From contig NC_014550.1 in assembly GCF_000197735.1 (NCBI RefSeq), positions 1,116,001 through 1,180,000 on the forward strand: a stretch of DNA of 64,000 bases, read 5' to 3'. Positions 1 to 8,958 of this stretch are shown here, one piece after another. Within the stretch, counting starts at the first letter, position 1. The number at the start of each line of letters is the position of its first letter. This stretch comes from Glutamicibacter arilaitensis Re117. GTDB lineage: Bacteria > Actinomycetota > Actinomycetes > Actinomycetales > Micrococcaceae. The position numbers were made by a program, and so were the translations under genes. The notes beneath the pieces are model-generated. The model was not told the origin of the DNA and did no database searches. It saw only the letters and a program-made list of their open reading frames with translations.

Positions 1-428
1 TCTGCACGGGCGTTGGAGAAAATCTGCTCGGTACCGACGGTTTTGAATCCGCGGCGTTCCAGTACCTTGATGGAGCCAAGGTTGTCCTGGACCACGTGCG
101 CAGTCAGCGGACGCTTGGTGTACTCAGCGAGGAATGCATCTACGGCGCTGGTGGTCAGACCCTTGCCCCAGTACTTGGTGGATGTCCAGAAATTGATCTC
201 AGGCATGTCTCCGTCGAAGACCAAAATGGAGCCAACAACATCGCCTTCATGCTCAATGGTGCGAACCAGAATATTTGGATCGTTCAGAATCGAATTCCAA
301 TGGTGGTCGAATACCGCGCGGTCGGCTGGGTTACGCGCCTGATAAGCGGCCATGAGGTTCGCCTCAGGTTCTTGCTGGTGAGCGAAGAATGCGTCCAAGT
401 CGGAAGGGTGGACTTCACGTAGCTGCAC
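1..428 (-). CDS. GNAT family N-acetyltransferase (RimJ/RimL-like), 3' end cut off
   Basis: About 142 codons are visible, starting at a GTG (428-426) that reads VQLREVHPSD and running off the left edge. The fold matches the RimJ/RimL branch of GNAT enzymes, which move acetyl groups from acetyl-CoA to protein N-termini or small amines: an N-terminal LREVHPSDLDAFF segment, a central strand with GSILVFDGD, the acetyl-CoA loop region YWGKGLTTSAVDAFL, and a late VLERRGFKTVG segment. The family usually has 165-190 residues, so only the tail is missing. Substrate cannot be inferred. It is divergent from nothing obvious; the next gene to the right is a same-strand TetR regulator 70 bp away. Confidence 0.8.
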   Translation of the reverse strand, partial: MQLREVHPSDLDAFFAHQQEPEANLMAAYQARNPADRAVFDHHWNSILNDPNILVRTIEHEGDVVGSILVFDGDMPEINFWTSTKYWGKGLTTSAVDAFLAEYTKRPLTAHVVQDNLGSIKVLERRGFKTVGTEQIFSNARA

Positions 429-497
429 GATAAAGGCCTTTCAGTCTGATGGGGCAGCGTGCCGGTTTCGGCACGCCAATAAACAATGGCTTGAAAC

Positions 498-1124
498 CTA
501 CACTACCGGGGAAGTGAGCGCCGCGAGTGCCATGTTGGACAATAACGGCTTCAGCCCGGACTTTTTGGTCCTCGGCGAGTGGGCGGAATGAGCGGTTGAG
601 TTCAGCAAGCCGAAAACAGCATGGGCGCGGAATCGGTGGGACTGCTTGCTTCCGCTGGGATGCAATTTGGCCAGTTCGGTAGTCCAGAGCCCAATGTAGG
701 AGTTCTGTAGTTTACGAACCAAAGCCAATTCGGCCTTCGGCAATGATTTCAAATCGCGGTCTTGGACCTGCAAGATATCCGGGCGGGACAGCGAGAAATC
801 AGTATGGAAATCAACTAGGCGCGAAAGAATTTCCAAGGGAGTGCCGCCAGCTTCGGTCGCCGCGCAACCGCCAGCATAGATGTCTTTAGACATATCCACT
901 AACAGTGCGATGAGCACTGCCTGCTTGCCGGCAAAATGCCTGTATACCGCTGGACCTGAGATACCGCACGCAGCGCCCAGATCTTCGAGAGAAACCCCGG
1001 CATAGCCGTTCAAAGCGAACAACCGAGTGGCTTCGCGCAAGAGAGCTTCACGTCGTTCAGCTTTGGCGCGCTCACGATCAGTTGGTTCGTTGAGCGACTG
1101 ATATTTACTCGCCAACACCATCAT
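498..1124 (-). CDS. TetR/AcrR family transcriptional regulator
   Basis: A one-domain repressor of about 208 residues. The N-terminal helix-turn-helix is clear (ATRLFALNGYAGVSLEDLG, then GISGPAVYRHFAGKQAVL), the usual TetR signature; the C-terminal half is the variable ligand domain. The reading frame is open to 1157, but the AAGGAG at 1125-1130 lies right next to the ATG-ATG-GTG run at 1124-1116, so the true start is one of these; GTG at 1118 has the best spacing. The acyl-CoA dehydrogenase gene diverges from it across about 230 bp, and TetR proteins in this setting usually repress fatty-acid or branched-chain acyl-CoA catabolism. Ligand and target are inferred from position only. Confidence 0.85.
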   Translation of the reverse strand: MMVLASKYQSLNEPTDRERAKAERREALLREATRLFALNGYAGVSLEDLGAACGISGPAVYRHFAGKQAVLIALLVDMSKDIYAGGCAATEAGGTPLEILSRLVDFHTDFSLSRPDILQVQDRDLKSLPKAELALVRKLQNSYIGLWTTELAKLHPSGSKQSHRFRAHAVFGLLNSTAHSAHSPRTKKSGLKPLLSNMALAALTSPVV

Positions 1125-1357
1125 CTCCTTACGTTTGCCAAGGACTGCTCTGGACAACTGTGACGGCTGCCACTAGTGTCAAAAATGCAGCTGTTTGCAG
1201 ACGCGCAAACAGAAGCCAGTTAATAAATATTAACCATACTCGTCAGGCACCGTGCTTCCAAGAAAAGCACGTGTCCCGAGACTTAAATGACCTACACCGG
1301 AATCTCCAAGAAACAGTTGCAGGGTGTTGGTTTGTCCATCAACAAAGAGAGAGCCTC

Positions 1358-2512
1358 ATGATTGACCTCGAACTCGATGATCAGCACCAAGACCTGGTCG
1401 ACATGGTCCGCGAATTCGCCCAGGAAGTTGTTGCGCCGCAAAGTGCGCAGCACGATGCAGACCATACTTTCCCCTACGACATCGTCAAGCAGATGGGGCA
1501 GATGGGTCTCTTCGGCCTGCCGATCTCTGAAGAACACGGCGGATCCGGCGGAGACTACTTCCACTTGGCGCTGGCCCTGGAAGAACTGGGCAAGGTAGAT
1601 CAGTCCGTGGCCATCACCTTAGAAGCCGGTGTGTCCCTCGGGGCCATGCCGATCTATCGTTTTGGCAATGAAGCGCAGAAGCAGAAGTGGCTGCCGGCAT
1701 TGGCAACCGGTGAACGTTTGGCTGGTTTCGGCCTGACCGAACCCGGCGCGGGTTCTGATGCCTCAGCGGCCTTGACCAAGGCAAAGCTTGAAGATGGCCA
1801 TTGGGTCATCGACGGAGCCAAGGAATTCATCACCAACTCCGGAACCGATATCACTTCCCATGTCACCGCCACCGCAGTGACCGGAGTGGATGAAGCTACC
1901 GGCAAGAAGGAAATCTCGGCGATTATCGTGCCAACCGGCACCGAGGGGTTCACTGCTGAAAAGGCCTATAACAAAGTGGGCTGGCATGCCAGCGATACTC
2001 ATCCACTGAGTTTCAATGGTGCGCGCGTTCCCGAGGAGAACCTGCTTGGAGAGCGAGGCCGCGGCTACGCCTACTTCCTGGAAATTCTTGATGAGGGACG
2101 TATTGCCATCGCCGCCCTGGCAACAGGTGCAGCCCAAGGCTGCGTGGACGAATCGGTGAAGTACGCAAAGACCCGTACTTCCTTCGGCAAGACCATTGGC
2201 CAGTACCAGAGCATCTCCTTCATGATCGCCCGCATGCAGTCCCGTGCTCACGCCGCCCGTTTGGCCTACTACGCCGCTGCAGCAAAGATGCTCGCTGGCA
2301 AGGATTTCAAGATCGAGGCCGCGCATGCCAAGCTCATCGCCAGCGAAGCGGCCATGGATAACGCACGCGAAGCGACCCAGATCTTTGGCGGCTATGGTTT
2401 CATGAACGAAACGCTGGTGGCGCGGCACTACCGCGACTCGAAGATCCTGGAAATTGGCGAAGGCACCACACAGGTTCAGCAGATGCTGATCGCCCGCGGC
2501 TTGGGTCTCTAG
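1358..2512 (+). CDS. acyl-CoA dehydrogenase
   Basis: FAD-dependent alpha,beta-dehydrogenation of acyl-CoA thioesters, passing electrons to ETF. 384 residues, the normal length for short/medium-chain members. Visible family signatures: GFGLTEPGAGSDAS (signature 1), KEFITNSG, the KTRTSFGKTIGQYQ segment, QIFGGYGFMNE, and a C-terminal IGEGTTQVQQ whose Glu is at the position of the catalytic base in MCAD-type enzymes. The frame extends upstream to 1160, but homology to the family begins at MIDLELDDQHQDLVD, so ATG 1358 is chosen. It is divergent from the TetR gene, its likely regulator. Chain-length or branched-chain specificity cannot be read from the sequence. Confidence 0.9.
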   Translation: MIDLELDDQHQDLVDMVREFAQEVVAPQSAQHDADHTFPYDIVKQMGQMGLFGLPISEEHGGSGGDYFHLALALEELGKVDQSVAITLEAGVSLGAMPIYRFGNEAQKQKWLPALATGERLAGFGLTEPGAGSDASAALTKAKLEDGHWVIDGAKEFITNSGTDITSHVTATAVTGVDEATGKKEISAIIVPTGTEGFTAEKAYNKVGWHASDTHPLSFNGARVPEENLLGERGRGYAYFLEILDEGRIAIAALATGAAQGCVDESVKYAKTRTSFGKTIGQYQSISFMIARMQSRAHAARLAYYAAAAKMLAGKDFKIEAAHAKLIASEAAMDNAREATQIFGGYGFMNETLVARHYRDSKILEIGEGTTQVQQMLIARGLGL

Positions 2513-2525
2513 GACCCATCCGTTC

Positions 2526-2567
2526 AAAGAGCGCCATACCCCTTTGGCTGGGGGCGTGGCGCTCTTT
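2526..2567 (+). terminator. hairpin terminator after acyl-CoA dehydrogenase
   Basis: A 17-18 bp stem (AAAGAGCGCCAT... pairing with ...GCGCTCTTT, two wobble pairs) with a 7-nt loop begins 13 bp after the stop codon of the dehydrogenase gene. There is only a short T run, so it is a strong stem with a weak U tail. Confidence 0.6.
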
Positions 2568-2593
2568 GGGCGCTCACAGTAAAACGGCCCATA

Positions 2594-3817
2594 ATGGATT
2601 GGGTGAGCTCCCAGAAAACTTTCATTCCAGCCGGACACCCACGCCGGGTCAGCCTGATCGGTTCCACCGGTTCCATCGGCACCCAAGGGTTGGACGTCAT
2701 CGACGGCGCCCCAGAACTCTTCACGGTGGCTGCCATCAGCGGTGGCTACAACCTTGAACGGCTCGCGCAGCAGGCAGTCAAGCACCGTCCCGCCTTGGTT
2801 GGCAGTGCTGTTGAATCCAAGGAAGAGCTCGCAAGAGCAATCCAGCAGGCTGCAGAACAGGCTTCCGTGAGCGGCTATGCACCGGAACTGGCGGTCGGCG
2901 AGCTCGCTGCCACCGAGGTGGCGGCGTACACCGAAGCCGATGTGGTGCTCAACGGAATTACCGGTGCCATTGGACTGGCTCCGACCATCGCAGCTTTGGA
3001 AGCAGGGCATTTGCTGGCCCTGGCCAACAAGGAATCCCTGATTATCGGCGGACAGGTAGTCAAGCAGATCGCGGCCCCCGGCCAGATCTCACCGGTGGAT
3101 TCGGAGCATTCGGCGTTGGCCCAGGCGCTGCGTTCTGGTGCTCCTGAAGAAGTAGCCAAGTTGCTGGTCACCGCCTCCGGTGGCCCGTTCTTCGGCTACA
3201 GCTACGAGCAGCTGCGCAACGTCACCCCAGCGCAGGCACTGGCTCACCCTACTTGGGACATGGGACGCATGGTGACCACTAACTCGGCCACGATGGTCAA
3301 TAAGGCACTGGAAGTCATCGAAGCCCACCTGCTCTTTGACGTGCCGCTGGAAAAGATTGAACCTGTTGTGCACCGCCAATCCATCATCCATTCCATGGTG
3401 GAGTTCATCGACGGATCGGTCATCGCGCAGGCCTCGCCGCCGGATATGCGCCTGCCAATCGCCTTGGGCATCAATTGGCCCCACCGTGTGCCCGGGGCTG
3501 CCAAGGCCTGCGATTTCTCCACCGCGGCAAGCTGGACTTTCGAACCGTTGGATGAGGAAGTCTTCACCGCCGTCAAACTGGCTAAGCAGGCCGCCTCTGC
3601 TTCCGGTACTCACATGGCCCTCTACAACGCAGCCAACGAAGTTGCCGTGGATGCGTTCCATGACGGAAAGATCGGCTTCACCGACATCGTGGAAACCATT
3701 GAACGCGTACTGAACGAATACACTCCGGCCAGCGATGAGCTATCGGTTGCAACGGTGATGGACACGGACCGTTGGGCCCGAGCCCATGCCGCAAAGATCG
3801 TGGAGGCCAAGGCGTGA
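2594..3817 (+). CDS. dxr: 1-deoxy-D-xylulose 5-phosphate reductoisomerase
   Basis: Second enzyme of the MEP isoprenoid pathway: NADPH-dependent conversion of DXP to 2-C-methyl-D-erythritol 4-phosphate. 407 residues. Recognised from the N-terminal NADPH fold RRVSLIGSTGSIGTQGLDVI, the NGITGAIGLAPT and LANKESLIIGG segments, the metal/substrate motif SPVDSEHSA, the flexible-loop region around ASGGPFFGY and AHPTWDMGR, and NAANEVAVDAF near the end. The last bases overlap the GTG start of the site-2 protease gene (GTGA), so the two are translationally coupled. dxr-rip-ispG is a conserved actinobacterial order. Confidence 0.97.
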   Translation: MDWVSSQKTFIPAGHPRRVSLIGSTGSIGTQGLDVIDGAPELFTVAAISGGYNLERLAQQAVKHRPALVGSAVESKEELARAIQQAAEQASVSGYAPELAVGELAATEVAAYTEADVVLNGITGAIGLAPTIAALEAGHLLALANKESLIIGGQVVKQIAAPGQISPVDSEHSALAQALRSGAPEEVAKLLVTASGGPFFGYSYEQLRNVTPAQALAHPTWDMGRMVTTNSATMVNKALEVIEAHLLFDVPLEKIEPVVHRQSIIHSMVEFIDGSVIAQASPPDMRLPIALGINWPHRVPGAAKACDFSTAASWTFEPLDEEVFTAVKLAKQAASASGTHMALYNAANEVAVDAFHDGKIGFTDIVETIERVLNEYTPASDELSVATVMDTDRWARAHAAKIVEAKA

Positions 3818-5163
3818 GCGCACTGCTATTCATTGGCGGGGTCCTGTTCATGGTCGTGGCCGTAGGCCTATCCATTGCCCTGCACGAGATCGGCCACTTG
3901 GTCCCCGCGAAACTGTTCAAGCTGCGCGTGCCGCAATACATGATCGGCTTCGGCAAGACCCTGGTTTCATTCAAGCGCGGAGAAACCCAATACGGCATCA
4001 AGGCCTTGCCCCTGGGCGGTTACATTTCGATGGTGGGCATGTACCCGCCACGTGAGCAGGTAGCTTCCGAGAAACCGGGCAAGAAGCCGAACCTCTTCCA
4101 AAAGGTTTTCGGCCAGATGGTTGATGATGCGCGCTCGCAGGCCAATGAAAACGTCCTGCCCAGCGACGAAGGCCGGTTGTTCTACCAGCTGCCAATCTAC
4201 AAGCGGATCATCATCATGCTCGGCGGGCCCATCATGAACCTGATCATCGGGTTCGTGGTCATCACCATTGTGCTGACAAGCTTTGGCCAGGCTACGCCGA
4301 CCACCACGGTCGCCGAGGTGTATCAGTGCATCGCCAGTGCGCAGAACGCGAATCAGACCGAATGCACCGATGAGGATGTCACGGCACCAGCCTATGAAGC
4401 TGGATTGCTGCCGGGAGACACGATCACCGCCGTAAACGGTGCCGCCGTCGCACAGGCTGAATGGAACAAGCTCACCGACGTCATCCGGGATCATCCTGGA
4501 GAACCCATCACCCTTGACTACGTCCGCGACGGGCAGAGCCACTCTACAGAGCTGACTCCGTATCTGACCGAGCGCCCGGCCACTGACGAAAATGGTTACG
4601 TACTGCTCGATGAGCAGGGCGAGTACATTATGACCAAGGTCGGTTTCGTTGGCATGGGATCCTTGCAGCAGGACCTGACCCAGCCCTTGAGCGCGGTTCC
4701 CGGAGTGATTGGGGATCAGCTGCTGAAAATTGGCGATGTCATCTTGCATCTGCCGCAGCGCATGGTGGATGTCGCCCAAGCCGCGTTTGGCAGCGAGGAA
4801 CGCGACCCCAACGGTCCGGTGTCCATTGTGGGCGTAGGACGCATCGCAGGCGAGATCAGCGCCGAGGGGTCCATTTCGGTCGCCGACAAGTTCGCAACCT
4901 TGCTTTCACTGGTCGGCGGGTTGAACCTGGCCCTGTTCGCTTTCAACTTGATTCCGCTCTTGCCACTTGATGGCGGCCACGTCGTAGGCGCGCTCTATGA
5001 AGGACTCAAGCGCATGGTCGCGAGGATTTTCAAGATCAAGAAGATCAAACCCGTTGATACGGTCAAGCTCTTGCCGCTGACTTACGTGGTCGTGGTGGCA
5101 ATGCTGGTCATGGGCGGGCTCTTAATATATGCAGATATCTTCAAGCCAATACAGCTGTTCTAA
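3814..5163 (+). CDS. site-2 intramembrane metalloprotease (RseP/Rip1 family)
   Basis: A zinc metalloprotease embedded in the cytoplasmic membrane that cuts transmembrane substrates such as anti-sigma factors after a first cleavage. 449 residues from GTG 3814, which overlaps the dxr stop. The active-site HEIGH motif is at residues 24-28 in the first transmembrane helix; the third zinc ligand is in LLPLDGGH near residue 385-392; a PDZ domain with a DTITAVNG segment lies between. The last 40 residues form another membrane helix. In mycobacteria the orthologue (Rip1, Rv2869c) processes several anti-sigma factors including RskA, and a SigK/RskA pair is present 28 kb away in this window, so RskA is a plausible substrate (inference). 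Confidence 0.93.
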   Translation: MSALLFIGGVLFMVVAVGLSIALHEIGHLVPAKLFKLRVPQYMIGFGKTLVSFKRGETQYGIKALPLGGYISMVGMYPPREQVASEKPGKKPNLFQKVFGQMVDDARSQANENVLPSDEGRLFYQLPIYKRIIIMLGGPIMNLIIGFVVITIVLTSFGQATPTTTVAEVYQCIASAQNANQTECTDEDVTAPAYEAGLLPGDTITAVNGAAVAQAEWNKLTDVIRDHPGEPITLDYVRDGQSHSTELTPYLTERPATDENGYVLLDEQGEYIMTKVGFVGMGSLQQDLTQPLSAVPGVIGDQLLKIGDVILHLPQRMVDVAQAAFGSEERDPNGPVSIVGVGRIAGEISAEGSISVADKFATLLSLVGGLNLALFAFNLIPLLPLDGGHVVGALYEGLKRMVARIFKIKKIKPVDTVKLLPLTYVVVVAMLVMGGLLIYADIFKPIQLF

Positions 5164-5186
5164 GCGTAGAGAAATATCATGTAGGC

Positions 5187-5486
5187 ATGACTGTTTTTGC
5201 TGTTGAATACGCATACGCTGAGAACTCGACCGAGCTGCGCAACGAACATCGTCCAGCGCACCGGGAATACCTCGGCGGCTTCTTGGGCGAAGGCGCTGTA
5301 CGCCTGCTGGCTTCGGGTCCAACCCCGGTCAATGACGGCGCACTGCTGATCTTTGCGGCAGAATCACCAGAGGCGCTGAACGAAGTGCTCCTGAACGATC
5401 CATTCAAGAAGGTTGGCGGTGTCGGCAAGGCTACTGTCACCGAATGGAACCCAGTGATGGGCTTGCTGAACGAATTCGCTTCCTAA
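5187..5486 (+). CDS. YciI family protein
   Basis: A 99-residue ferredoxin-like dimeric alpha-beta protein of the YciI family. Visible are the start MTVFAVEYAY, the family-typical RPAHREYLGGFLGEG segment containing the conserved His, SGPTPVNDGALLIFAAES, and a DPFKKVGG tail matching the usual DPF motif. YciI proteins are small enzymes or accessory proteins; a few have demonstrated dehydrochlorinase or muconolactone-type activity, most are uncharacterised. It sits between the site-2 protease and an ArfB gene, inside what is normally a compact dxr-rip-ispG cluster, and is followed directly by a 40-bp palindrome. Confidence 0.85.
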   Translation: MTVFAVEYAYAENSTELRNEHRPAHREYLGGFLGEGAVRLLASGPTPVNDGALLIFAAESPEALNEVLLNDPFKKVGGVGKATVTEWNPVMGLLNEFAS

Positions 5487-5503
5487 AAGCTCGGTGCGGT
5501 GCG

Positions 5504-5543
5504 CTGGCCTCCGTTGTTCTCCCGGGAGAACAACGGAGGCCAG
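5504..5543 (+). terminator. perfect 40-bp palindrome, probable bidirectional terminator
   Basis: The left 20 bases beginning CTGGCCTCCG are the exact reverse complement of the right 20 bases ending CGGAGGCCAG, with CCCGGG at the centre. As RNA it would give an 18-bp stem with a CCGG loop. It starts 18 bp after the YciI stop. No U tail follows, as is common for actinobacterial intrinsic-type hairpins. Confidence 0.6.
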
Positions 5544-5600
5544 CTGCGTTAACCAGCGTTCATGGCTCAGAATGATAGGGGAGAGGAAGTGGGAAACACC

Positions 5601-6023
5601 ATGGATGTTCAGATCACCGCTACGCTGGCGATCCCTGCGGCAGAGCTGAACTGGCAGTTCTCCCGTTCCTCCGGCCCGGGCGGGCAGCATTTGAATACTA
5701 CTGACTCCCGTGTGGAGCTTTCCTGGGTCATTGGCGCTTCACGGGTCCTGTCTGACTGGCAGCGCCAGCGGCTACTGAGCAAGCTCGGCTCCAAGCTGGT
5801 GGCCGGAGCGCTCGTCGTAACCGCGGCTGAAGAACGATCGCAATGGCGCAACCGCCAGATCGCCCAAGAAAAATTGGCGCACCTCATCCAGCGGGCGCTG
5901 GCCCCTGATGCGCCGGTGCGCAAGGCGACAAAGCCTACACGCGGTTCGCAACGGCGGCGGTTGAGCTCCAAGGCCAATCGCTCGGCCACGAAGGCACTGC
6001 GCCGCAAGCCCGGGATGGAATAA
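5601..6023 (+). CDS. arfB: alternative ribosome-rescue factor ArfB (YaeJ-type peptidyl-tRNA hydrolase)
   Basis: A release-factor-like protein of 140 residues that hydrolyses peptidyl-tRNA on ribosomes stalled at mRNA ends. The catalytic GGQ is visible in SSGPGGQHLNTTDSRVEL, and the C-terminal tail is rich in Lys/Arg (RGSQRRRLSSKANRSATKALRRK), as needed for entry into the empty mRNA channel. It lacks codon-recognition domains, which separates it from RF1/RF2. Start ATG 5601 follows a GAGAGGAAG Shine-Dalgarno-like stretch; in-frame GTG 5589 or ATG 5562 are alternatives. It is transcribed after the palindrome, probably from its own promoter. Confidence 0.92.
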   Translation: MDVQITATLAIPAAELNWQFSRSSGPGGQHLNTTDSRVELSWVIGASRVLSDWQRQRLLSKLGSKLVAGALVVTAAEERSQWRNRQIAQEKLAHLIQRALAPDAPVRKATKPTRGSQRRRLSSKANRSATKALRRKPGME

Positions 6024-6144
6024 ACTCCTAGCACCCCACCGTGTCCCATGTCACTTGAAATGGTGGAATGCATTGGACTGGCATGGTGGTTGAAAGTAGG
6101 TGAAGCGTCAGCTTTCTATGCTTTCTAATCTTAGGAGAACGCCA

Positions 6145-6699
6145 ATGGCCACCAAGGTCCTCACTCTCGTCGGTTCCCTGCGCGAGGGATCGACTAACCA
6201 GCAGCTGGCAGAGGCCGGCTCCCGTAACGCACCTGAAGGTGTTGAGGTGGCCGTGTTCAGCGGGCTGGAGAACATTCCTTTCTACAACGAGGACCACGAC
6301 ATTGAGGGCGGCGTACCTGCTGCCGCCCAGGCCCTGCGCGATGCAGCTGGCGACGCCGACGCATTGATGTTGGTCACTCCTGAGTACAACGGCACCATGC
6401 CGGCAGTCTTGAAGAACGCCATCGACTGGCTGTCCCGTCCTTTCGGCGCTGGCGCGCTGAAGGACATGCCAACCGTAGTTGTCGGCACCGCTTTCGGCCA
6501 GTATGGCGGCGTCTGGGCCCAGGATGAAGCCCGCAAGGCCCTGAACATCGCCGGCGCAAACGTGCTGGAAAACGTCAAGCTGGCCATCCCTAACTCGGTA
6601 GTGCGCTTCGCCGAACTGCACCCAAAGGATGACGTTGAGGTTGTTGAGCAGGTTTCTGGCGTGCTCAAGAGCATCCAGGAAATCGCGGAAGCCAACTAG
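6145..6699 (+). CDS. NAD(P)H-dependent FMN reductase (flavodoxin-like)
   Basis: A soluble FMN oxidoreductase of 184 residues of the azoreductase/chromate-reductase/ArsH-like class. It shows the phosphate-binding start VLTLVGSLREGSTNQQLA, the family motif TPEYNGTMPAVLKNAIDWLSRP (flavin isoalloxazine contact) and a GTAFGQYGG loop. A good AGGAGAA Shine-Dalgarno lies before ATG 6145. The physiological substrate (quinones, azo dyes, metals) cannot be told from sequence. It is followed by a strong hairpin and lies directly before ispG. Confidence 0.9.
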   Translation: MATKVLTLVGSLREGSTNQQLAEAGSRNAPEGVEVAVFSGLENIPFYNEDHDIEGGVPAAAQALRDAAGDADALMLVTPEYNGTMPAVLKNAIDWLSRPFGAGALKDMPTVVVGTAFGQYGGVWAQDEARKALNIAGANVLENVKLAIPNSVVRFAELHPKDDVEVVEQVSGVLKSIQEIAEAN

Positions 6700-6726
6700 G
6701 CTTTGGCGGCACCAACTGCTAAATAG

Positions 6727-6765
6727 TGCGAGATAGGCCACGGTAACACCGTGGCCTATCTCGCA
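6727..6765 (+). terminator. 18-bp perfect hairpin between FMN reductase and ispG
   Basis: TGCGAGATAGGCCACGGT pairs perfectly with its reverse complement across a 3-nt AAC loop. It lies 28 bp after the FMN reductase stop and 75 bp before the ispG start, and again lacks a U tail. It should isolate ispG from the upstream genes. Confidence 0.65.
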
Positions 6766-6839
6766 TGAGTACCCGCTCACCGCGATACGGTGACATACTT
6801 GGACTAGAGAAATACCCACAATCTATTCGGAGGCGTCCA

Positions 6840-8006
6840 TTGACTTCGGTCAGCCTAGGCATGCCGGCAGGCCCACCGCCGGTACTCGCACCACGTCGTA
6901 AGACTCGCCAGTTCCAGGTTGGATCCGTAGGTGTCGGCTCCGACTCGCCGATTTCGGTTCAGTCGATGACTACCACCAAGACCTACGACATCAACGCCAC
7001 CTTGCAGCAGATCGCTGAGCTGACCGCTGCAGGCTGCGACATTGTTCGTGTTGCGTGCCCAACTGATAAGGATGCGGAAGCGCTGAAGATCATTGCGATG
7101 AAGTCGCAGATCCCGGTCATTGCCGATATCCATTTCCAACCAAAGTACGTCTACGCTGCCATCGAGGCCGGCTGTGGCGCGGTGCGCGTGAACCCGGGCA
7201 ATATCCGCCAGTTCGATGACCAGGTCAAGGAAATCGCCCAGGCTGCCAAGGACCATGGCACTTCCATCCGCATCGGCGTTAACGCCGGTTCGCTGGACCG
7301 CCGCCTGCTGGCCAAGTACGGCAAGGCCACTCCTGAAGCGCTGGTTGAATCAGCCGTTTGGGAAGCCTCCCTGTTTGAAGAGCATGGCTTCCATGACTTC
7401 AAGATCTCGGTGAAGCACAATGATCCGGTGATCATGGTTCGCGCCTATGAGATGCTCGCAGAACGTGGCGACTGGCCACTGCACCTGGGCGTGACCGAAG
7501 CTGGTCCAGCATTCCAGGGCACCATCAAGTCAGCTACCGCATTCGGCGCTTTGCTCTCCAAGGGCATCGGCGACACCATCCGCGTATCGCTGTCGGCTCC
7601 TCCGGTTGAAGAGGTCAAGGTCGGCAACCAGATTCTGGAGTCGCTGAACCTGCGTCCGCGCAAGCTGGACATCGTTTCCTGCCCGTCATGCGGGCGTGCC
7701 CAGGTTGATGTGTACACGTTGGCCGAGCAGGTCACCGCTGGTCTGGAAGGGATGAAGGCACCACTGCGCGTGGCCGTCATGGGTTGCGTTGTCAATGGTC
7801 CGGGCGAAGCACGCGATGCCGACCTCGGCGTCGCCTCGGGCAACGGCAAGGGACAGATCTTCGTCAAGGGTGAAGTCATCAAGACTGTTCCCGAAGACCA
7901 GATTGTCGAGACTTTGATTGAAGAAGCCAACCGTTTGGCAGCAGAAATGGGACTGGACAATGACGAGAATCCTTCCTCGGGTTCTCCCGTGGTCTCCGTC
8001 AGCTAG
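6840..8006 (+). CDS. ispG: 4-hydroxy-3-methylbut-2-en-1-yl diphosphate synthase (flavodoxin/ferredoxin)
   Basis: Penultimate MEP-pathway enzyme, a [4Fe-4S] protein that reduces MEcPP to HMBPP. 388 residues from TTG 6840, chosen because GGAGG at 6829-6833 is 6 nt upstream; the open frame extends to 6765. Signatures: [15 protein letters not shown], a TIM-barrel region with PVIADIHF and VRVNPGNI, and the cluster ligands SCPSCGR and [12 protein letters not shown] (Cys-X2-Cys plus a distant Cys). The downstream GNAT gene overlaps its end. In relatives ispG directly follows the site-2 protease gene; here three genes intervene. Confidence 0.96.
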   Translation: MTSVSLGMPAGPPPVLAPRRKTRQFQVGSVGVGSDSPISVQSMTTTKTYDINATLQQIAELTAAGCDIVRVACPTDKDAEALKIIAMKSQIPVIADIHFQPKYVYAAIEAGCGAVRVNPGNIRQFDDQVKEIAQAAKDHGTSIRIGVNAGSLDRRLLAKYGKATPEALVESAVWEASLFEEHGFHDFKISVKHNDPVIMVRAYEMLAERGDWPLHLGVTEAGPAFQGTIKSATAFGALLSKGIGDTIRVSLSAPPVEEVKVGNQILESLNLRPRKLDIVSCPSCGRAQVDVYTLAEQVTAGLEGMKAPLRVAVMGCVVNGPGEARDADLGVASGNGKGQIFVKGEVIKTVPEDQIVETLIEEANRLAAEMGLDNDENPSSGSPVVSVS

Positions 8007-8856
8007 AATCAGCCGGCGAAGCGCCGAGGGGGAGCCGCGCACCTTGGGTCGTCATGATACGACAGCCCTCATTGAGCTGCTCGATCGCGACCCCGTCGCC
8101 AATATCTTCACCCGTTCCCAGATGAGCCTGCACCGTTCAGCCGTACCAGATGGGTTCTCCCACATCATTGGGCTGGACGGCGATGATGGTCTTGAATCGG
8201 CATGCTGGGTGGGCGCCAATTTGGCGCCCACCGCCATGCCGGCCGAAGACGCCAAGAGGTATGCGGCGCATGCCCTTGAATCCCGGCAGCGTTTCGCCTC
8301 GGTCTTCGGGCCGGCAGAAACCGTTTTGGCGATGCATGACGTTTTGCAAGGCGGTCAGCTAGAAATTTTCGACGTCCGTGATAATCAGCCGTTGATGGCG
8401 ATCACGGAATGCCCGGCGAGTATTCGCCGTAACCAGCTTCGCCCAGCGCAAGTTCAAGAATTCGATCTGGTGCTGCCGGCCAGTGCTGCGATGTTTGAAG
8501 AAGAACTTGGCTACTCGCCGTTGGAAAACGGCGGAAGCTTTTACCGAAACCGAGTCCGGCAGCTCATCCGTGATGGGCATACCCTGATCGACTGCGATCA
8601 GCGGGGCAACATTATTTTCAAGGCTGATCTAGGCACTGTCACTGACAAAGCAGTCCAGATCCAGGGTGTCTGGGTTAACCCGAAATACCGCGGGCAGGGC
8701 CTCGCCGCCGGCTATATGGCTGCCACCGTGGACTATGCCAAGCAGTTCGCCCCAATTGTGAGCCTGTACGTCAACGATTACAATACCGCGGCGATCAAGA
8801 CTTATCAGCGCATCGGTTTCGAGCAGGTCGGCACCTTCGCCACGATCCTGTTCTAG
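7960..8856 (+). CDS. GNAT N-acetyltransferase with DUF4081 domain (Rv2867c family)
   Basis: A two-domain protein with an N-terminal DUF4081 region ([15 protein letters not shown] is the family hallmark) and a C-terminal GNAT domain with the acetyl-CoA loop [18 protein letters not shown] and the late strand [20 protein letters not shown]. It is the neighbour of ispG across Actinobacteria (Rv2867c beside Rv2868c), which supports the call. Start is uncertain: ATG 7960 overlaps ispG by 47 bp; TTG 8044 has a GGGGGAG upstream but would trim the first strand. Function is unknown in the family; acetylation of an envelope or cell-wall component has been suggested by context only. Confidence 0.88.
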   Translation: MTRILPRVLPWSPSARISRRSAEGEPRTLGRHDTTALIELLDRDPVANIFTRSQMSLHRSAVPDGFSHIIGLDGDDGLESACWVGANLAPTAMPAEDAKRYAAHALESRQRFASVFGPAETVLAMHDVLQGGQLEIFDVRDNQPLMAITECPASIRRNQLRPAQVQEFDLVLPASAAMFEEELGYSPLENGGSFYRNRVRQLIRDGHTLIDCDQRGNIIFKADLGTVTDKAVQIQGVWVNPKYRGQGLAAGYMAATVDYAKQFAPIVSLYVNDYNTAAIKTYQRIGFEQVGTFATILF

Positions 8857-8958
8857 CACTTGCCCTCCGGGTGATTGTCTCGAAGTTTTCTTAATTTGCG
8901 TGAAGTGCGTCAGGATCTCTTAGACTCGTAGGTATTGCAACCACAGGCAGGGAGAATT

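Noticed and set aside
1763..3010. 415-codon minus-strand frame across the acyl-CoA dehydrogenase and dxr genes
   Set aside because: Spans two real genes and the terminator between them; composition is that of a shadow frame.
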